From contig NZ_BMRI01000001.1 in NCBI RefSeq assembly GCF_014648555.1, positions 30,480-69,098 of the forward strand: 38,619 bases of DNA. The letters are read 5' to 3'. A program made the translations under genes and the position numbers. Source of the DNA: Kitasatospora griseola. Its GTDB lineage: Bacteria > Actinomycetota > Actinomycetes > Streptomycetales > Streptomycetaceae. Below are positions 31,459 to 38,619 of this stretch, piece after piece; position 1 is the stretch's first letter, and every line of letters begins with the position of its first letter. The notes under the pieces were generated by a model, which worked only from the letters and a program-made list of their open reading frames with translations, ran no database searches and was not told where the DNA came from.

Positions 31459-32742
31459 TCAGGACCGCAGGGTGGCCACCTCGACCTCCCAGCTCTTGGT
31501 GAACTCTGCGACGCCGAGGCCGAGTTCGGACCGGAAGGCACGCTCCAGGCCGCCGCTGCCGTTCTGCCCGACGGCCCGGTAGAGCGCCACCAGCCGCTGC
31601 GGCCCGTACCGGCGGGCGATCAGGTCGCAGGCCAGCCAGGACTGCTCGTAGGCCTGGGCGATGCCGGCCGAGCCGGCGGTGAAGGCGTCGTCGGTGGGCA
31701 GCCCGGCGGGCATCTGCCCGGCCCGGACGTCCCGGGCGAGTTCGGGGGCGATCTGCCGGACGGTCCGCCCGGTGCCCTGGTAGCCGGTGTAGTCGGCGAC
31801 GCCCTCGGACAGCCACAGCGGGGTCCACGACCTGGTGTCGGCCCGGGTCGCGACATGGGTGGCCTCGTGGGTCACCACCACCCGCCGGCCGAGCTCGCTG
31901 AGCTGCCGGTACGCCTCGGGGTTGACCACGATCCGGTCGGCGGGGGTGTGCGTCGGCGCGCCGCCGACCGCCAGGGTGACCGCCGCTATCCCCTGGTAGG
32001 CGTCCGCCGAGACGTCCATCCGACGGGCGAACTGCTGGACGGTGAGCGGCAGTTCGAGCAGCAGCCGACCGGGCTTCCAGGCGCCCCAGACGGCTTCGAC
32101 GGTGGGCATCGCGCGGTCGGCGAGGGCGGCCAGGTCGGCCAGTTCGGCGTCCTCCCCGAGGCCCAGCACCAGGCTGTGCCGCCCGGTCGCGGTCCGGACG
32201 GCGCCCAGGTCCCAGGGCGCCACCGCGCCGGTCGGCGCCTCCCTGAACACCCGCCAGCCGGCCGGCTCCCGCCGGAGTTCGACCTGCCGTTCCAGCAGCG
32301 CCGGGTAGTCGTCCACGCCGGCGATCCGGTAGCCGAGTTCGGCGCCGACGGTCAGCCGGTCGGCGCCGGGCGCGGGTTCGGCGAACGCGGTCAGCCGCAG
32401 CGTGTACTCGGTGAAGCGGATCGCGGCGGTGCGGGTGAGCACGTCCCGGTCGGCCTCCTCGGCGCCCACCGCCGTCGGCAGCCCGCCGGGGTCGCGCCGC
32501 AGGATCGCGCTCGCCCGCCGCGCCAGCACCTGCGCGACGGCCTCCCGGACCCCGGACGGCGCGCCCGGCCCGGGCGGGGCGGCGGCCGGCGCGGCGGGCC
32601 CGGCCGGGAGCACCCGGGGCAGCGACAGCTGGGCGGCGCACCCGGCGACGACCAGCAGCGCGGCCCGCCGGGACAGCGAGGCCCCGGCCTGTCGCGGGGC
32701 TTCCGGCGGCAGGTCGGTGACCAGGGGCTCGTGCTGGTTCAG
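31459..32742 (-). CDS. Metallopeptidase-like lipoprotein (HExxH)
   Basis: A secreted protein of about 427 residues. The N-terminus carries a twin-arginine-like signal, SLSRRAALLVVAGCAAQ, whose VAGC also suits a lipobox. The body has a zinc-peptidase motif in VVVTHEATHVATRADTR with the distal Glu likely in WLSEGVADYTGY, as in peptidase MA-like proteins. No ATG, GTG or TTG is in frame before the signal; the first GTG would remove it. The likely start is CTG at 32742, which overlaps the TGA of the upstream NlpC/P60 gene (CTGA), suggesting translational coupling. Both products are exported, so they may act together at the cell wall. Substrate unknown. Confidence 0.8.
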   Translation of the reverse strand: MNQHEPLVTDLPPEAPRQAGASLSRRAALLVVAGCAAQLSLPRVLPAGPAAPAAAPPGPGAPSGVREAVAQVLARRASAILRRDPGGLPTAVGAEEADRDVLTRTAAIRFTEYTLRLTAFAEPAPGADRLTVGAELGYRIAGVDDYPALLERQVELRREPAGWRVFREAPTGAVAPWDLGAVRTATGRHSLVLGLGEDAELADLAALADRAMPTVEAVWGAWKPGRLLLELPLTVQQFARRMDVSADAYQGIAAVTLAVGGAPTHTPADRIVVNPEAYRQLSELGRRVVVTHEATHVATRADTRSWTPLWLSEGVADYTGYQGTGRTVRQIAPELARDVRAGQMPAGLPTDDAFTAGSAGIAQAYEQSWLACDLIARRYGPQRLVALYRAVGQNGSGGLERAFRSELGLGVAEFTKSWEVEVATLRS

Positions 32743-33791
32743 ACCCGCACCACCGAGTTGACCGGCATCGCGCTGACGCTCTCGTAGCGGACCCGGGCGC
32801 CGGGGTGGGGCGCGTGCACGACGACACCGCCGCCGGCGTACATGCCGACGTGGTGCCTGTCCTTGAAGAAGATCACCAGGTCTCCGGGCCGGGCTTCGGC
32901 GAGGCTCACCCGCCGACCGGCCGAGGCCTGTCCCTGCGAGGTCCGCGGCAGGGTCACTCCGGCCTGCCGCCACGCCCAGTACATCAGACCGGAGCAGTCG
33001 AACGTGGTCGGGCCGGTGGATCCGTACACGTACGGGGAGCCGATCTTCGAGACCGCGGCGTTCAGCGCGGCCGCGGCGCGGTCGGACGCGGGGGGCAGGT
33101 CGCCGAGGTCGAGCCGGTCGGTGCCGCGGGTGGCGCGGTCCTGGGCGTCCCGGGCGTCGTCGTCGGCCAGCCGGACCCGCTCGGCGGCGCTGAGGCGGCC
33201 CAGCAGCCGCTGGGCCCGGGCGAGCCGGCTGTGGACCTCGTCCTTGGCGGCGGCCAGGCGCTGCCGGGCCAGTTCCAGTTCGTCGAGCTTGGCGGTGGCC
33301 TCCTGGCGCCGCTGGTCCAGTCGGCGCTGCCGTTCGTGCAGCTCGCGCAGGGTCTCGTTCTGCCGCTCGGTGGCCTGGCCGAGGGCGCGGGCGCCGGCCA
33401 GGTAGGACGCCGGGTCCTTGTCGAGCATCAGCCGCAGGGTGGGGTCGATGCCCTGGGTGCGGTACTGGGCGGCGACCACCGCCCCGAGGTCGCCGCGCAG
33501 CCGGTTGAGGTCGTCCTGCCCGGCCGCGACCTGGCTCTGCAGGGCACCGGCCTCGCGCTGCAGCCTTCGCTGCTGCTCCTGGGCCGCGTTGTACTTCTCG
33601 TTCGCCTGCTCGGCCTCCTCGTACAGCTGGTCGACCTGCGCCTTGACGTCGGTGCGGTCGGGCGGGTCGGTCGGCGCGGCGCCGGCCGGGGCGACGCCGA
33701 GGTGGAGGACGCCGGTCGCGGCGGCGGTGAGCGCCAGGGCGCGGGCGAGGCGCTGGACACCGGGCAGTGGGGGGCGACGGTGCACGGACAC
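32739..33791 (-). CDS. NlpC/P60 cell-wall hydrolase 1
   Basis: An exported peptidoglycan endopeptidase of about 350 residues. A signal peptide (ALALTAAATGVLHLGVAPAGA, cleavage after AGA) is followed by a long coiled coil (about 55-215, VKAQVDQLYEEAEQANEKYN onward) and a C-terminal NlpC/P60 domain with catalytic Cys in TTFDCSGLMYWAW, His in DRHHVGMYAGGG and the third His in VVHAPHPG. GTG 33791 (V-S-V-H-R-R) is chosen; GTG 33785 is close. This copy differs most from the other two: it lacks the ASHRRPK opening and the coiled coil is shorter. A good promoter lies upstream, and the peptidase gene overlaps its stop. Confidence 0.93.
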   Translation of the reverse strand: MSVHRRPPLPGVQRLARALALTAAATGVLHLGVAPAGAAPTDPPDRTDVKAQVDQLYEEAEQANEKYNAAQEQQRRLQREAGALQSQVAAGQDDLNRLRGDLGAVVAAQYRTQGIDPTLRLMLDKDPASYLAGARALGQATERQNETLRELHERQRRLDQRRQEATAKLDELELARQRLAAAKDEVHSRLARAQRLLGRLSAAERVRLADDDARDAQDRATRGTDRLDLGDLPPASDRAAAALNAAVSKIGSPYVYGSTGPTTFDCSGLMYWAWRQAGVTLPRTSQGQASAGRRVSLAEARPGDLVIFFKDRHHVGMYAGGGVVVHAPHPGARVRYESVSAMPVNSVVRV

Positions 33792-33871
33792 GTGCGACGA
33801 CTCCGTTCCTGCGGCCGGCCTCCGCCGCCGCCCGCCGGTCGGGCGGCCGTCCGCACGGGGGGCCGGGCCAG

Positions 33872-33901
33872 AGGTTAGCGACTCGGAAGGATCCAGTCCA
33901 A
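33872..33901 (-). promoter_or_regulatory. Promoter of NlpC/P60 gene 1
   Basis: On the minus strand TTGGAC (33901-33896) and TAACCT (33877-33872) are separated by 18 nt, a good housekeeping-type promoter. A perfect palindrome, TCGAATATTCGA (33914-33925), lies just upstream of the -35 and may be a regulator site. The 5' leader is about 75 nt. Confidence 0.65.
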
Positions 33902-33952
33902 ACCCTGACAACCTCGAATATTCGACCGCGAATCGGACACCGGAACGAGTGC

Positions 33953-33984
33953 GGCCCGGCACCCCTTGTGCGGGGTGCCGGGCC
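33953..33984 (-). terminator. Terminator downstream of NlpC/P60 gene 2
   Basis: GGCCCGGCACCCC (33953-33965) and GGGGTGCCGGGCC (33972-33984) form a perfect 13-bp stem with a 6-nt loop, about 20 bases past the stop codon. Confidence 0.9.
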
Positions 33985-34002
33985 GGGCGCTCGAAGGAGC
34001 CG

Positions 34003-35070
34003 TCAGATCCGGACGATCTTGGTGATCGGCATCACCGTGGCGGACTCGTAGCGGACCTGCGCGCCGGTGTGCGGGGCGTGCACGATCTGCCCGTTGCCGA
34101 CGTACATGCCGACGTGGTGCTGGTCGCCGTAGTAGATGATCAGGTCACCCGGTCGGGCGTTGGCGATGTTGGTGCCGAGGTTGGTTCCGGCGCCCGCCTG
34201 GGCCTGCGAGGTGCGCGGGATCGACACACCCGCTTGGGCGTAGGCCCACTGCATCAGACCGGAGCAGTCGAAGGTGCTCGGGCCGGCCGCGCCGTAGGAG
34301 TACCAGCTGCCCAGCTTGGACAGCGCGGCGCTCATCGCGGCGCCCGCGTAGCCGGCCGGAGCCTGCACCGGGGCGGAGAGGCCGGTCCGGGCGGTGTCGC
34401 GGGAGGCCCGCTCGGCCTGGCTGCGGGAGGCGTCGGCGGCCTTGGCCTCGGCCGCGGCGAGCTCGTCGCGCTCCTTCTGGGTGAGCGAGTTGAGCAGCTC
34501 CTGCGCCTTGGCCAGCTTGGCCTGGACGTCCTCCTTGTCGGCCTTGAGGGCCTTCGTGGTGGTGTCCAGCTCGGCGAGCTTCTGCTCGGCCTCCTTGCGC
34601 TGCCCGTCCAGCTTGGCCTGCTCGGCCTTGAAGCTCTTCAGCAGGTCCGACTGGGTGGCGCCGACCGTGTTGAGCGTGCCGGCCTGCCCGAGGAAGGCGT
34701 CCGGGCTGCTGGAGAGCATCAGCTGCATGGTCTGCGAGATGCCGCCGTTGCGGTACTGCTCGGCGGCGATGTTGGCCAGGCTGTCCTGAACGGTGGTCAC
34801 CTGGTCCTGCTGGCGGGCCAGCTGGTCCTGCAACTGGGTGACCTGCTTCTGCAGGTTCTGCTGCTTCTCGACGGAGGCGTTGAGCGCCTCGGTCTTCACC
34901 TCGGCCTGCTCGTTGAGCTGGTCGACCTGCTGCTTGACCTGGTCCTTGGTGGGCGCCGGGTCGGCGTGCGCGCCGGTCTGCGCGGAGAGCGCGACGGCGG
35001 TGGCGGCAGCGGCAGTGAGAATCGAGACCCGGGCACGGCCGACGGGCTTGGGACGACGATGGGACGCCAC
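34003..35070 (-). CDS. NlpC/P60 cell-wall hydrolase 2
   Basis: An exported peptidoglycan hydrolase of about 355 residues. It opens with ASHRRPKPVGRARVSILTAA; the signal peptide likely ends after GAHA. A coiled coil (about 45-215, DQVKQQVDQLNEQAEVKTEA onward) leads to the NlpC/P60 domain with Cys in STFDCSGLMQWAYAQAGV, His in DQHHVGMYVGNG and His in IVHAPHTG. GTG 35070 is chosen; it has GAAGGAG about 9 nt upstream. An in-frame GTG at 35094 would place the ribosome site inside the ORF. This is the only one of the three hydrolases preceded by a c-di-AMP riboswitch. It is close kin to copy 3. Confidence 0.95.
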   Translation of the reverse strand: MASHRRPKPVGRARVSILTAAAATAVALSAQTGAHADPAPTKDQVKQQVDQLNEQAEVKTEALNASVEKQQNLQKQVTQLQDQLARQQDQVTTVQDSLANIAAEQYRNGGISQTMQLMLSSSPDAFLGQAGTLNTVGATQSDLLKSFKAEQAKLDGQRKEAEQKLAELDTTTKALKADKEDVQAKLAKAQELLNSLTQKERDELAAAEAKAADASRSQAERASRDTARTGLSAPVQAPAGYAGAAMSAALSKLGSWYSYGAAGPSTFDCSGLMQWAYAQAGVSIPRTSQAQAGAGTNLGTNIANARPGDLIIYYGDQHHVGMYVGNGQIVHAPHTGAQVRYESATVMPITKIVRI

Positions 35071-35091
35071 GAAGGCGGACTCCTTCTTCCT

Positions 35092-35255
35092 CACACCGCC
35101 TACCGGGTGAGCTGACGGGTTCGGGCCGGAAGAGATGCCCTACAGCGCTTCACCGACCGCTGTCGCGGCCGGCCCGGCGCCGATTCACCCCGGGGGAACG
35201 TGGTTCCCCGGCTCCGTTCGACAGCACCCCCGCAGGGGTATCCCCGTCGGCGGAC
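35092..35255 (-). ncRNA. c-di-AMP riboswitch (ydaO/yuaA type)
   Basis: On the minus strand the conserved blocks occur in order: GGGGAACC...GGGGTGAATC (35209-35183), GTAGGGCATCTCTTCC, then CCCGAACCCGTCAGCTCACC followed by CGGTAGGCGG (to 35096). These match ydaO-type aptamers known before streptomycete rpfA and NlpC/P60 genes. A likely closing stem pairs CCGCC (35253-35249) with GGCGG (35100-35096). The same GGCGG could instead pair with CCGCC at 35078-35074, putting the ribosome site GGAAGAAGGAG in a loop next to the start codon, which offers a switching mechanism. Exact boundaries are approximate. Confidence 0.9.
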
Positions 35256-35350
35256 CTCGTTCTGACGGTCCACCCGCTGCGTCACGGACTCGGCGGCGAC
35301 CCCCACCGTCGCCCCCCTTGGGCGATCGACTCTGCGGCGGTCGAACCAAG

Positions 35351-35380
35351 ACCCTAGTAACCGATCCGTGATCGGTTCAA
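35351..35380 (-). promoter_or_regulatory. Promoter of NlpC/P60 gene 2 with inverted repeat in the spacer
   Basis: On the minus strand TTGAAC (35380-35375) and TAGGGT (35356-35351) are 18 nt apart, with a start near 35344 and a leader of about 275 nt that includes the riboswitch. The spacer contains a perfect inverted repeat, AACCGATC-CGT-GATCGGTT (35359-35377), well placed for a repressor or activator. Confidence 0.7.
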
Positions 35381-35494
35381 ATCCTTGTCCGAAAAAAATC
35401 TGAATCTGAGTCAATTTCGATTACGGAAATGACCGAACGTAAGGGATTCGTTGCACAGTGCGCAGCATTTCCCATCGTTCCACCGAAAAACACA
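35381..35494. other. AT-rich intergenic DNA upstream of NlpC/P60 gene 2
   Basis: Part of a 528-base gene-free stretch (35071-35598), the longest in the window. Its base composition is clearly more AT-rich than the surroundings, with runs such as GAAAAAAATCTG. It includes an imperfect inverted repeat, GTCAATTTCG (35410-35419) with GGAAATGAC (35425-35433). No ORF is supported. Regulator binding upstream of the promoter is a reasonable guess. Confidence 0.4.
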
Positions 35495-35544
35495 ACGCCC
35501 GGACGTGTTCGAGATCACAGCGGAATCTCGACCCGTCCGGGCGT
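35495..35544 (-). terminator. Rho-independent terminator downstream of NlpC/P60 gene 3
   Basis: Outer arms ACGCCCGGACG (35495-35505) and CGTCCGGGCGT (35534-35544) are perfect, with an inner GAGAT/ATCTC pair (35511-35515 and 35525-35529). On the minus strand the stem is followed by a T-rich run (TTGTGTTTTTCGG), unusual for this genome. Confidence 0.92.
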
Positions 35545-35598
35545 GTCACGGCGCGTCAGTTGTCGCCCTCTGGGGCGTATGTCCGGATTGTCGGACCG

Positions 35599-36633
35599 TC
35601 AGACCCGGCGGATGGTGAGGATCGGCAGGGTGTCCGCGGCCATCAGCTTCACCACGTCGCCGGTGCGCGGTGCGTGCACCACCATGCCGTTGCCGACGTA
35701 CATGCCCACGTGGTGCGCGTCGTTGTAGTAGACCACCAGGTCACCGGGCTGCGCGTTGTGCCAGTCCTTACCCACGTTGGTGCCCACGCCGGCCTGCGAC
35801 TGCGAGGTGCGCGGCAGCGAGACGCCGGCCTGCGCGTACGCCCACACCATCAGGCCGGAGCAGTCGAAGGTGCTCGGGCCGGTCGCGCCCCACACGTAGG
35901 CCGAGCCGCGCTTGTCGAGCGCCCGCTGCACCGCGACGCCGGCGTAGCCGGCGGCCTTCGGCAGGCTGCCCAGGTCGACCCGGTCGGCGCCGCGCGAGGC
36001 CGCGCCGCCGCCGCGCAGGATCGCGGCCCGGTCGGCGGCGGAGAGCTGGCTGAGCAGCTTCTGCGCCTCCTGGAGCTTGCTCTGCACGTCGTTCTTGGCG
36101 TCGTTGAGCGCCTGGGTGGAGCTGTCCAGCTCGGCCAGGACGGTCGCCGCCTCCTGCTTCTGCTGGTCGAGCCGGCGCTGCTGGTCCTCCAGCGACTTCA
36201 GCGTGGCGGCCTGGGTGCTGGCCGCCTGGTCGAAGGAGGACGCCTGGTCCAGGTACTTGTCCGGGTCGGAGGAGAGCATCAGCTGCATCGACGGGTCGAT
36301 GCCCGCGTGCCGGTACTGGTCGCCCGCCACCGCCGCCAGCCCGGAGGCCAGCTCGGTCAGCTGCTCCTGGCCGCGGGCCACCTGGTCCTGCAGCTGGTCG
36401 GCCTGCTTGCGCAGCTGGTCGGCCTTCTCCTTGGCGCCGTTGTACTTCTCGGCGGCCTGCTCCTGCTCCTCCAGCAGCTTGTCGACCTGCGCCTTGACCT
36501 CGTCCTTGCTCGGCTGGGCCGGCGCGGCGTGCGCACTCACCTGGGCCGACAGGGCGACCGCGGTCGCGGCGGCAGCGGTCAGCACGGTCACCCGGGCGCG
36601 ACTCGGCTGCTTGGGACGGCGGTGGGAGGCCAC
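35599..36633 (-). CDS. NlpC/P60 cell-wall hydrolase 3
   Basis: An exported peptidoglycan hydrolase of about 344 residues. It opens with ASHRRPKQPSRARVTVLTAA; the signal peptide likely ends after SAHA. The coiled coil (about 50-215, DEVKAQVDKLLEEQEQAAEK onward) leads to the NlpC/P60 domain with Cys in STFDCSGLMVWAYAQAGV, His in DAHHVGMYVGNG and a third His in VVHAPRTG. GTG 36633 has GAAGGAG 7 nt upstream. It is the closest paralogue of copy 2, and both promoters share the word CTAGGGTCT, but no riboswitch is found here: the leader is short. This suggests recent duplication with separate control. Confidence 0.95.
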   Translation of the reverse strand: MASHRRPKQPSRARVTVLTAAAATAVALSAQVSAHAAPAQPSKDEVKAQVDKLLEEQEQAAEKYNGAKEKADQLRKQADQLQDQVARGQEQLTELASGLAAVAGDQYRHAGIDPSMQLMLSSDPDKYLDQASSFDQAASTQAATLKSLEDQQRRLDQQKQEAATVLAELDSSTQALNDAKNDVQSKLQEAQKLLSQLSAADRAAILRGGGAASRGADRVDLGSLPKAAGYAGVAVQRALDKRGSAYVWGATGPSTFDCSGLMVWAYAQAGVSLPRTSQSQAGVGTNVGKDWHNAQPGDLVVYYNDAHHVGMYVGNGMVVHAPRTGDVVKLMAADTLPILTIRRV

Positions 36634-36710
36634 GGCGGTGCTCCTTCTTCCTGCTGGACTCACCCGATCAGGCGATAGTCCGGAATATAGGTTTGACGCC
36701 AGACCCTAGT

Positions 36711-36716
36711 GAAGTC
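36711..36716 (-). promoter_or_regulatory. Candidate -10 of NlpC/P60 gene 3
   Basis: TAGGGT on the minus strand, in the context CACTAGGGTCT, resembles the ACTAGGGTCT of gene 2. A TGGACG about 18 nt upstream is a possible -35. The leader would be about 70 nt. Confidence 0.45.
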
Positions 36717-36826
36717 CCTACCCCCGCGTCCACTCCCGGGGGGCTCCCGAATCGGCTTCTCCGCCCCTTTTCACCACACCGACACACTCCGGACGCTTCA
36801 ACGCCGCTGACCACCCGTCAACTCGA

Positions 36827-38260
36827 TCAGCTGCGCGACAGCCGGTTCAGCAGCAGCACCGAGGCCACCGGGCGGGCGCCGGCCTTGCGCACCCCGTCCG
36901 CGACCTCCTTGTCGGCGGAGACCACCACCACCGGCCGGCCGTGCGGCTCGGCCCGCACCAGGCGGCGGATCAGCTCGTCCGCGGTCTCCCCGGTCCGGCT
37001 GAACCGGACCCGCACACCGCGCGGCGGAGCCATGATCACCGGCACGTCCAGGTCCTGGCCGTCGAACACGCAGGTCACCTCGGCCTGGGTCCGCTGGGCC
37101 AGCATCGCCAGGCCGCCCAGCAGCCTCAGCCGCTGCTGCTCCAGCGGCAGTTGCGGATAGCCGGTCTTGGTCACGTTGTAGCCGTCCACCACCAGGTGGA
37201 CCTGCGGGATGGCCAGCAGCTGGTCCAGCAGCGCCGGATCGTCCTCGGCCAGGCCGCGCCGGGCCACGTCGTGCGGCGAGGCCGAGCCGGGCTCCACCGC
37301 CTCCACCAGGTCGGCCGGGCGCAGCGCCGTCACCGGCAGCGCCAACTCCCGCTGCAGGCCCTGCGCGGACTGCAGCACGGTGTCCAGCAGCAGCCGCAGC
37401 CGCATGTCCTCGACGCTGCGGCCCTCCCGGGCGGTGCGCCGCCCGGTCTCCACCGCGGACTCCAGCTCGGACACCCGGTGCCGCAGCCGGCGGGCCTCCA
37501 CCTCGGCGGCGCCGCGCTCGGCCGCGGCGGCGGCCCGGGCGGCCTCCAGCTCGGCGGCCAGGCGGCGGCTCTCGGCCTGCGCCCGGCGGGTGTCGGCCTC
37601 CAGCGAGCGGACCTTCTTGCGCAGCGAGTCGGCCTCCCGGCGCACCCCCTCGGACTCGGCGCGGTGCCGGTCCAGCTCGGCGCGGGCGGCGGAGCGGGCG
37701 TCGGCGAGCTCCTCCTGGAGCTTCTCGACCATCCGGGCGGCCTCCGCGGCGACGCCCTCGGCGTCCACCCGCTCGGCCTGCTCGCCGGCCTCCTCGACCA
37801 GCCGGGCCCAGCCGGTGGGCCGCACCAGGTAGGCCGCGGCCGCCACGTCCATCGGGTCGGCGGCGGCCGGCACGGTGCCCGCCTCCAGCGCGCGCACCAG
37901 GTCGGGCTGGCCGAGCCGCAGCCGCTCGGCTATCCGCACCCGGAACGCCGGGTCGGACTCCAGCGCGGCGGCCAGCGCGGTCGCCGCGTACTTGGCCCGC
38001 CGGGCGGGGGTGAACTTCGCGTAGGGGCGCAGCGCGGCGGGCAGCTCGCCGGGCGCGATGCCGCCGAGCGCGTCGGACGCGATGCCCACCACCCGGCGCC
38101 GCACGCCCTCGGGCAGCGCCCGGCCGGCCGTCTCGCCGTTGCCGTCCTCGGCGCCCGGTGCGGTCTCGGCGGCCTCGACGGGCCCAGCGTCCTGGGTCTG
38201 TCGGACCGGAGCGGGCGCGGTCCCGTCCGTGCCCGTGGGCGCGTTCGCTGCCTCCGCCAC
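36827..38260 (-). CDS. NYN-domain (YacP-like) RNA-binding or nuclease protein with coiled coil
   Basis: A cytosolic protein of 477 residues. Residues 1-50 are disordered and acidic. A helical region follows (about 55-165, AALRPYAKFTPARRAKYAAT), then a long coiled coil (about 170-285, rich in Glu, Arg and Ala). The C-terminal NYN/PIN-like domain (about 345-470) has the acidic residues of this nuclease fold in HLVVDGYNVTKTGYP, VTCVFDGQDLD and VVVVSADKEVADGVRKAG. YacP/Rae1 relatives in Firmicutes cut ribosome-bound mRNA; whether this long actinobacterial form does so is unknown. Start GTG 38260. The other long frames across this locus are shadows. It is close to, but separate from, the hydrolase genes. 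Confidence 0.88.
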   Translation of the reverse strand: MAEAANAPTGTDGTAPAPVRQTQDAGPVEAAETAPGAEDGNGETAGRALPEGVRRRVVGIASDALGGIAPGELPAALRPYAKFTPARRAKYAATALAAALESDPAFRVRIAERLRLGQPDLVRALEAGTVPAAADPMDVAAAAYLVRPTGWARLVEEAGEQAERVDAEGVAAEAARMVEKLQEELADARSAARAELDRHRAESEGVRREADSLRKKVRSLEADTRRAQAESRRLAAELEAARAAAAAERGAAEVEARRLRHRVSELESAVETGRRTAREGRSVEDMRLRLLLDTVLQSAQGLQRELALPVTALRPADLVEAVEPGSASPHDVARRGLAEDDPALLDQLLAIPQVHLVVDGYNVTKTGYPQLPLEQQRLRLLGGLAMLAQRTQAEVTCVFDGQDLDVPVIMAPPRGVRVRFSRTGETADELIRRLVRAEPHGRPVVVVSADKEVADGVRKAGARPVASVLLLNRLSRS

Positions 38261-38381
38261 TGTTCTCGGCTCCGATCCTGGTCCGGGCGGGCCCCGGCGG
38301 GTGCCGGGGGCGTTGGTTCCGCCGCTGCTTGCAATTGTCCCGTCTACCGTGCCGCACCGACAGCACCCCGCCGACGAGTCC

Positions 38382-38422
38382 GCCCCGCGCCCCCGTCCGG
38401 GGCGCGGACGGGAACGCGGGGC
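38382..38422 (-). terminator. Putative terminator of the gene at the right edge
   Basis: Outer arms GCCCCGCG (38382-38389) and CGCGGGGC (38415-38422) and inner arms CCCGTCCG (38392-38399) and CGGACGGG (38405-38412) are all perfect, with small bulges between them. It lies 13 bases past the stop of the truncated minus-strand gene. Confidence 0.75.
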
Positions 38423-38434
38423 GGTGGAAGTGCG

Positions 38435-38619
38435 TCAGCCCTGCGCGGGGCCGCCCTCCGCGGACTCCTCGGCGCCCGGGCGGGCCACCAGCTCGACCTG
38501 GTCCACGGCGTTGCACCAGCGGCAGCGCACCGACTCGACGGTCTCGGAGAGCACCTGGGTCTCCTCGACCTTGGAGTCGCCGGCCAGGTCGAAGTGCACG
38601 AAATCGATCACCCGGGAGG
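38435..38619 (-). CDS. C-terminal part of a hypothetical protein (truncated by window edge)
   Basis: A minus-strand frame open to the window edge; its start lies beyond base 38619. The visible 60 residues end RVIDFVHFDLAGDSKVEET, then VLSETVESVRCRWCNAVDQV and an acidic tail ending GGPAQG. The CRWC pair could be half of a metal site or a redox pair; no partner cysteines are in view. Codon use and third-position GC match real genes, and a hairpin follows the stop. I do not recognise the family. It would be transcribed toward the NYN-domain gene, with about 175 bases and a terminator in between. Confidence 0.75.
   Translation of the reverse strand, partial: SRVIDFVHFDLAGDSKVEETQVLSETVESVRCRWCNAVDQVELVARPGAEESAEGGPAQG

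Noticed and set aside
36798..38516. 572-codon minus-strand frame over the NYN-domain gene
   Set aside because: Glycine/arginine-rich with no domain; the alternative frame has clear NYN motifs and proper codon bias.

Overview
The window is high-GC (roughly 70-74%) actinobacterial chromosome, almost certainly from a Streptomyces or Kitasatospora species. The evidence is codon bias, frequent GTG/TTG starts, a Streptomyces-type trpE-trpG fusion gene behind a Trp-codon attenuator, an IdeR/DmdR-type iron box, and a gene order resembling the S. coelicolor glkA region. The order is also partly colinear with the M. tuberculosis stretch running from idsA2 through pknL, aroG and fadD15 to pimB' and an NlpC/P60 gene. 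This locus recall is from memory, not a search.

Left part (1-12 kb): a polyprenyl diphosphate synthase and a convergent VanZ-like membrane protein; thiE coupled to an Rv2175c-like DNA-binding protein; a ferredoxin-reductase-type flavoprotein; then, divergently, a TPP riboswitch driving thiO-thiS-thiG. These are followed by a small membrane protein, a PASTA-type Ser/Thr kinase (PknL-like), a molybdopterin oxidoreductase, bacterioferritin, and a convergent bacterioferritin-associated ferredoxin preceded by an iron box.

Aromatic block (10.6-14.2 kb): class II DAHP synthase (minus) lies back to back with a fused anthranilate-synthase-type gene (plus). The latter sits behind a complete attenuator: a leader peptide with three consecutive Trp codons, competing stems and a UUCG-capped terminator.

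Accessory island (14.3-17.4 kb): four tightly packed plus-strand genes. They encode a trypsin-co-occurring (Trypco1-like) protein, a trypsin-like protease with a C-terminal helical adaptor, a single-pass membrane protein whose cytosolic part resembles that adaptor, and a solute-binding lipoprotein. No NTPase is present. I read this as a candidate ligand-sensing proteolytic signalling or conflict cassette, and it is the most novel part of the window.

Middle (17.4-25.6 kb): a two-component system, a PlsC acyltransferase, a carboxylesterase, an acidic membrane protein, an EEP-family phosphatase/nuclease, ROK glucokinase, and an operon of SRPBCC protein, ArsA-like protein with a degenerate P-loop, and a small protein.

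Right part (25.8-38.6 kb): long-chain acyl-CoA synthetase, PimB-type mannosyltransferase, a GT87-like membrane protein, and a PfkB sugar kinase under a LacI-type operator. Then come a Tat-type lipoprotein metallopeptidase-like protein coupled to an NlpC/P60 hydrolase through an apparent CTG start, two more NlpC/P60 hydrolases (one behind a c-di-AMP riboswitch), a NYN-domain protein and a truncated gene at the edge. No tRNA, rRNA, insertion sequence, prophage or CRISPR array was seen.
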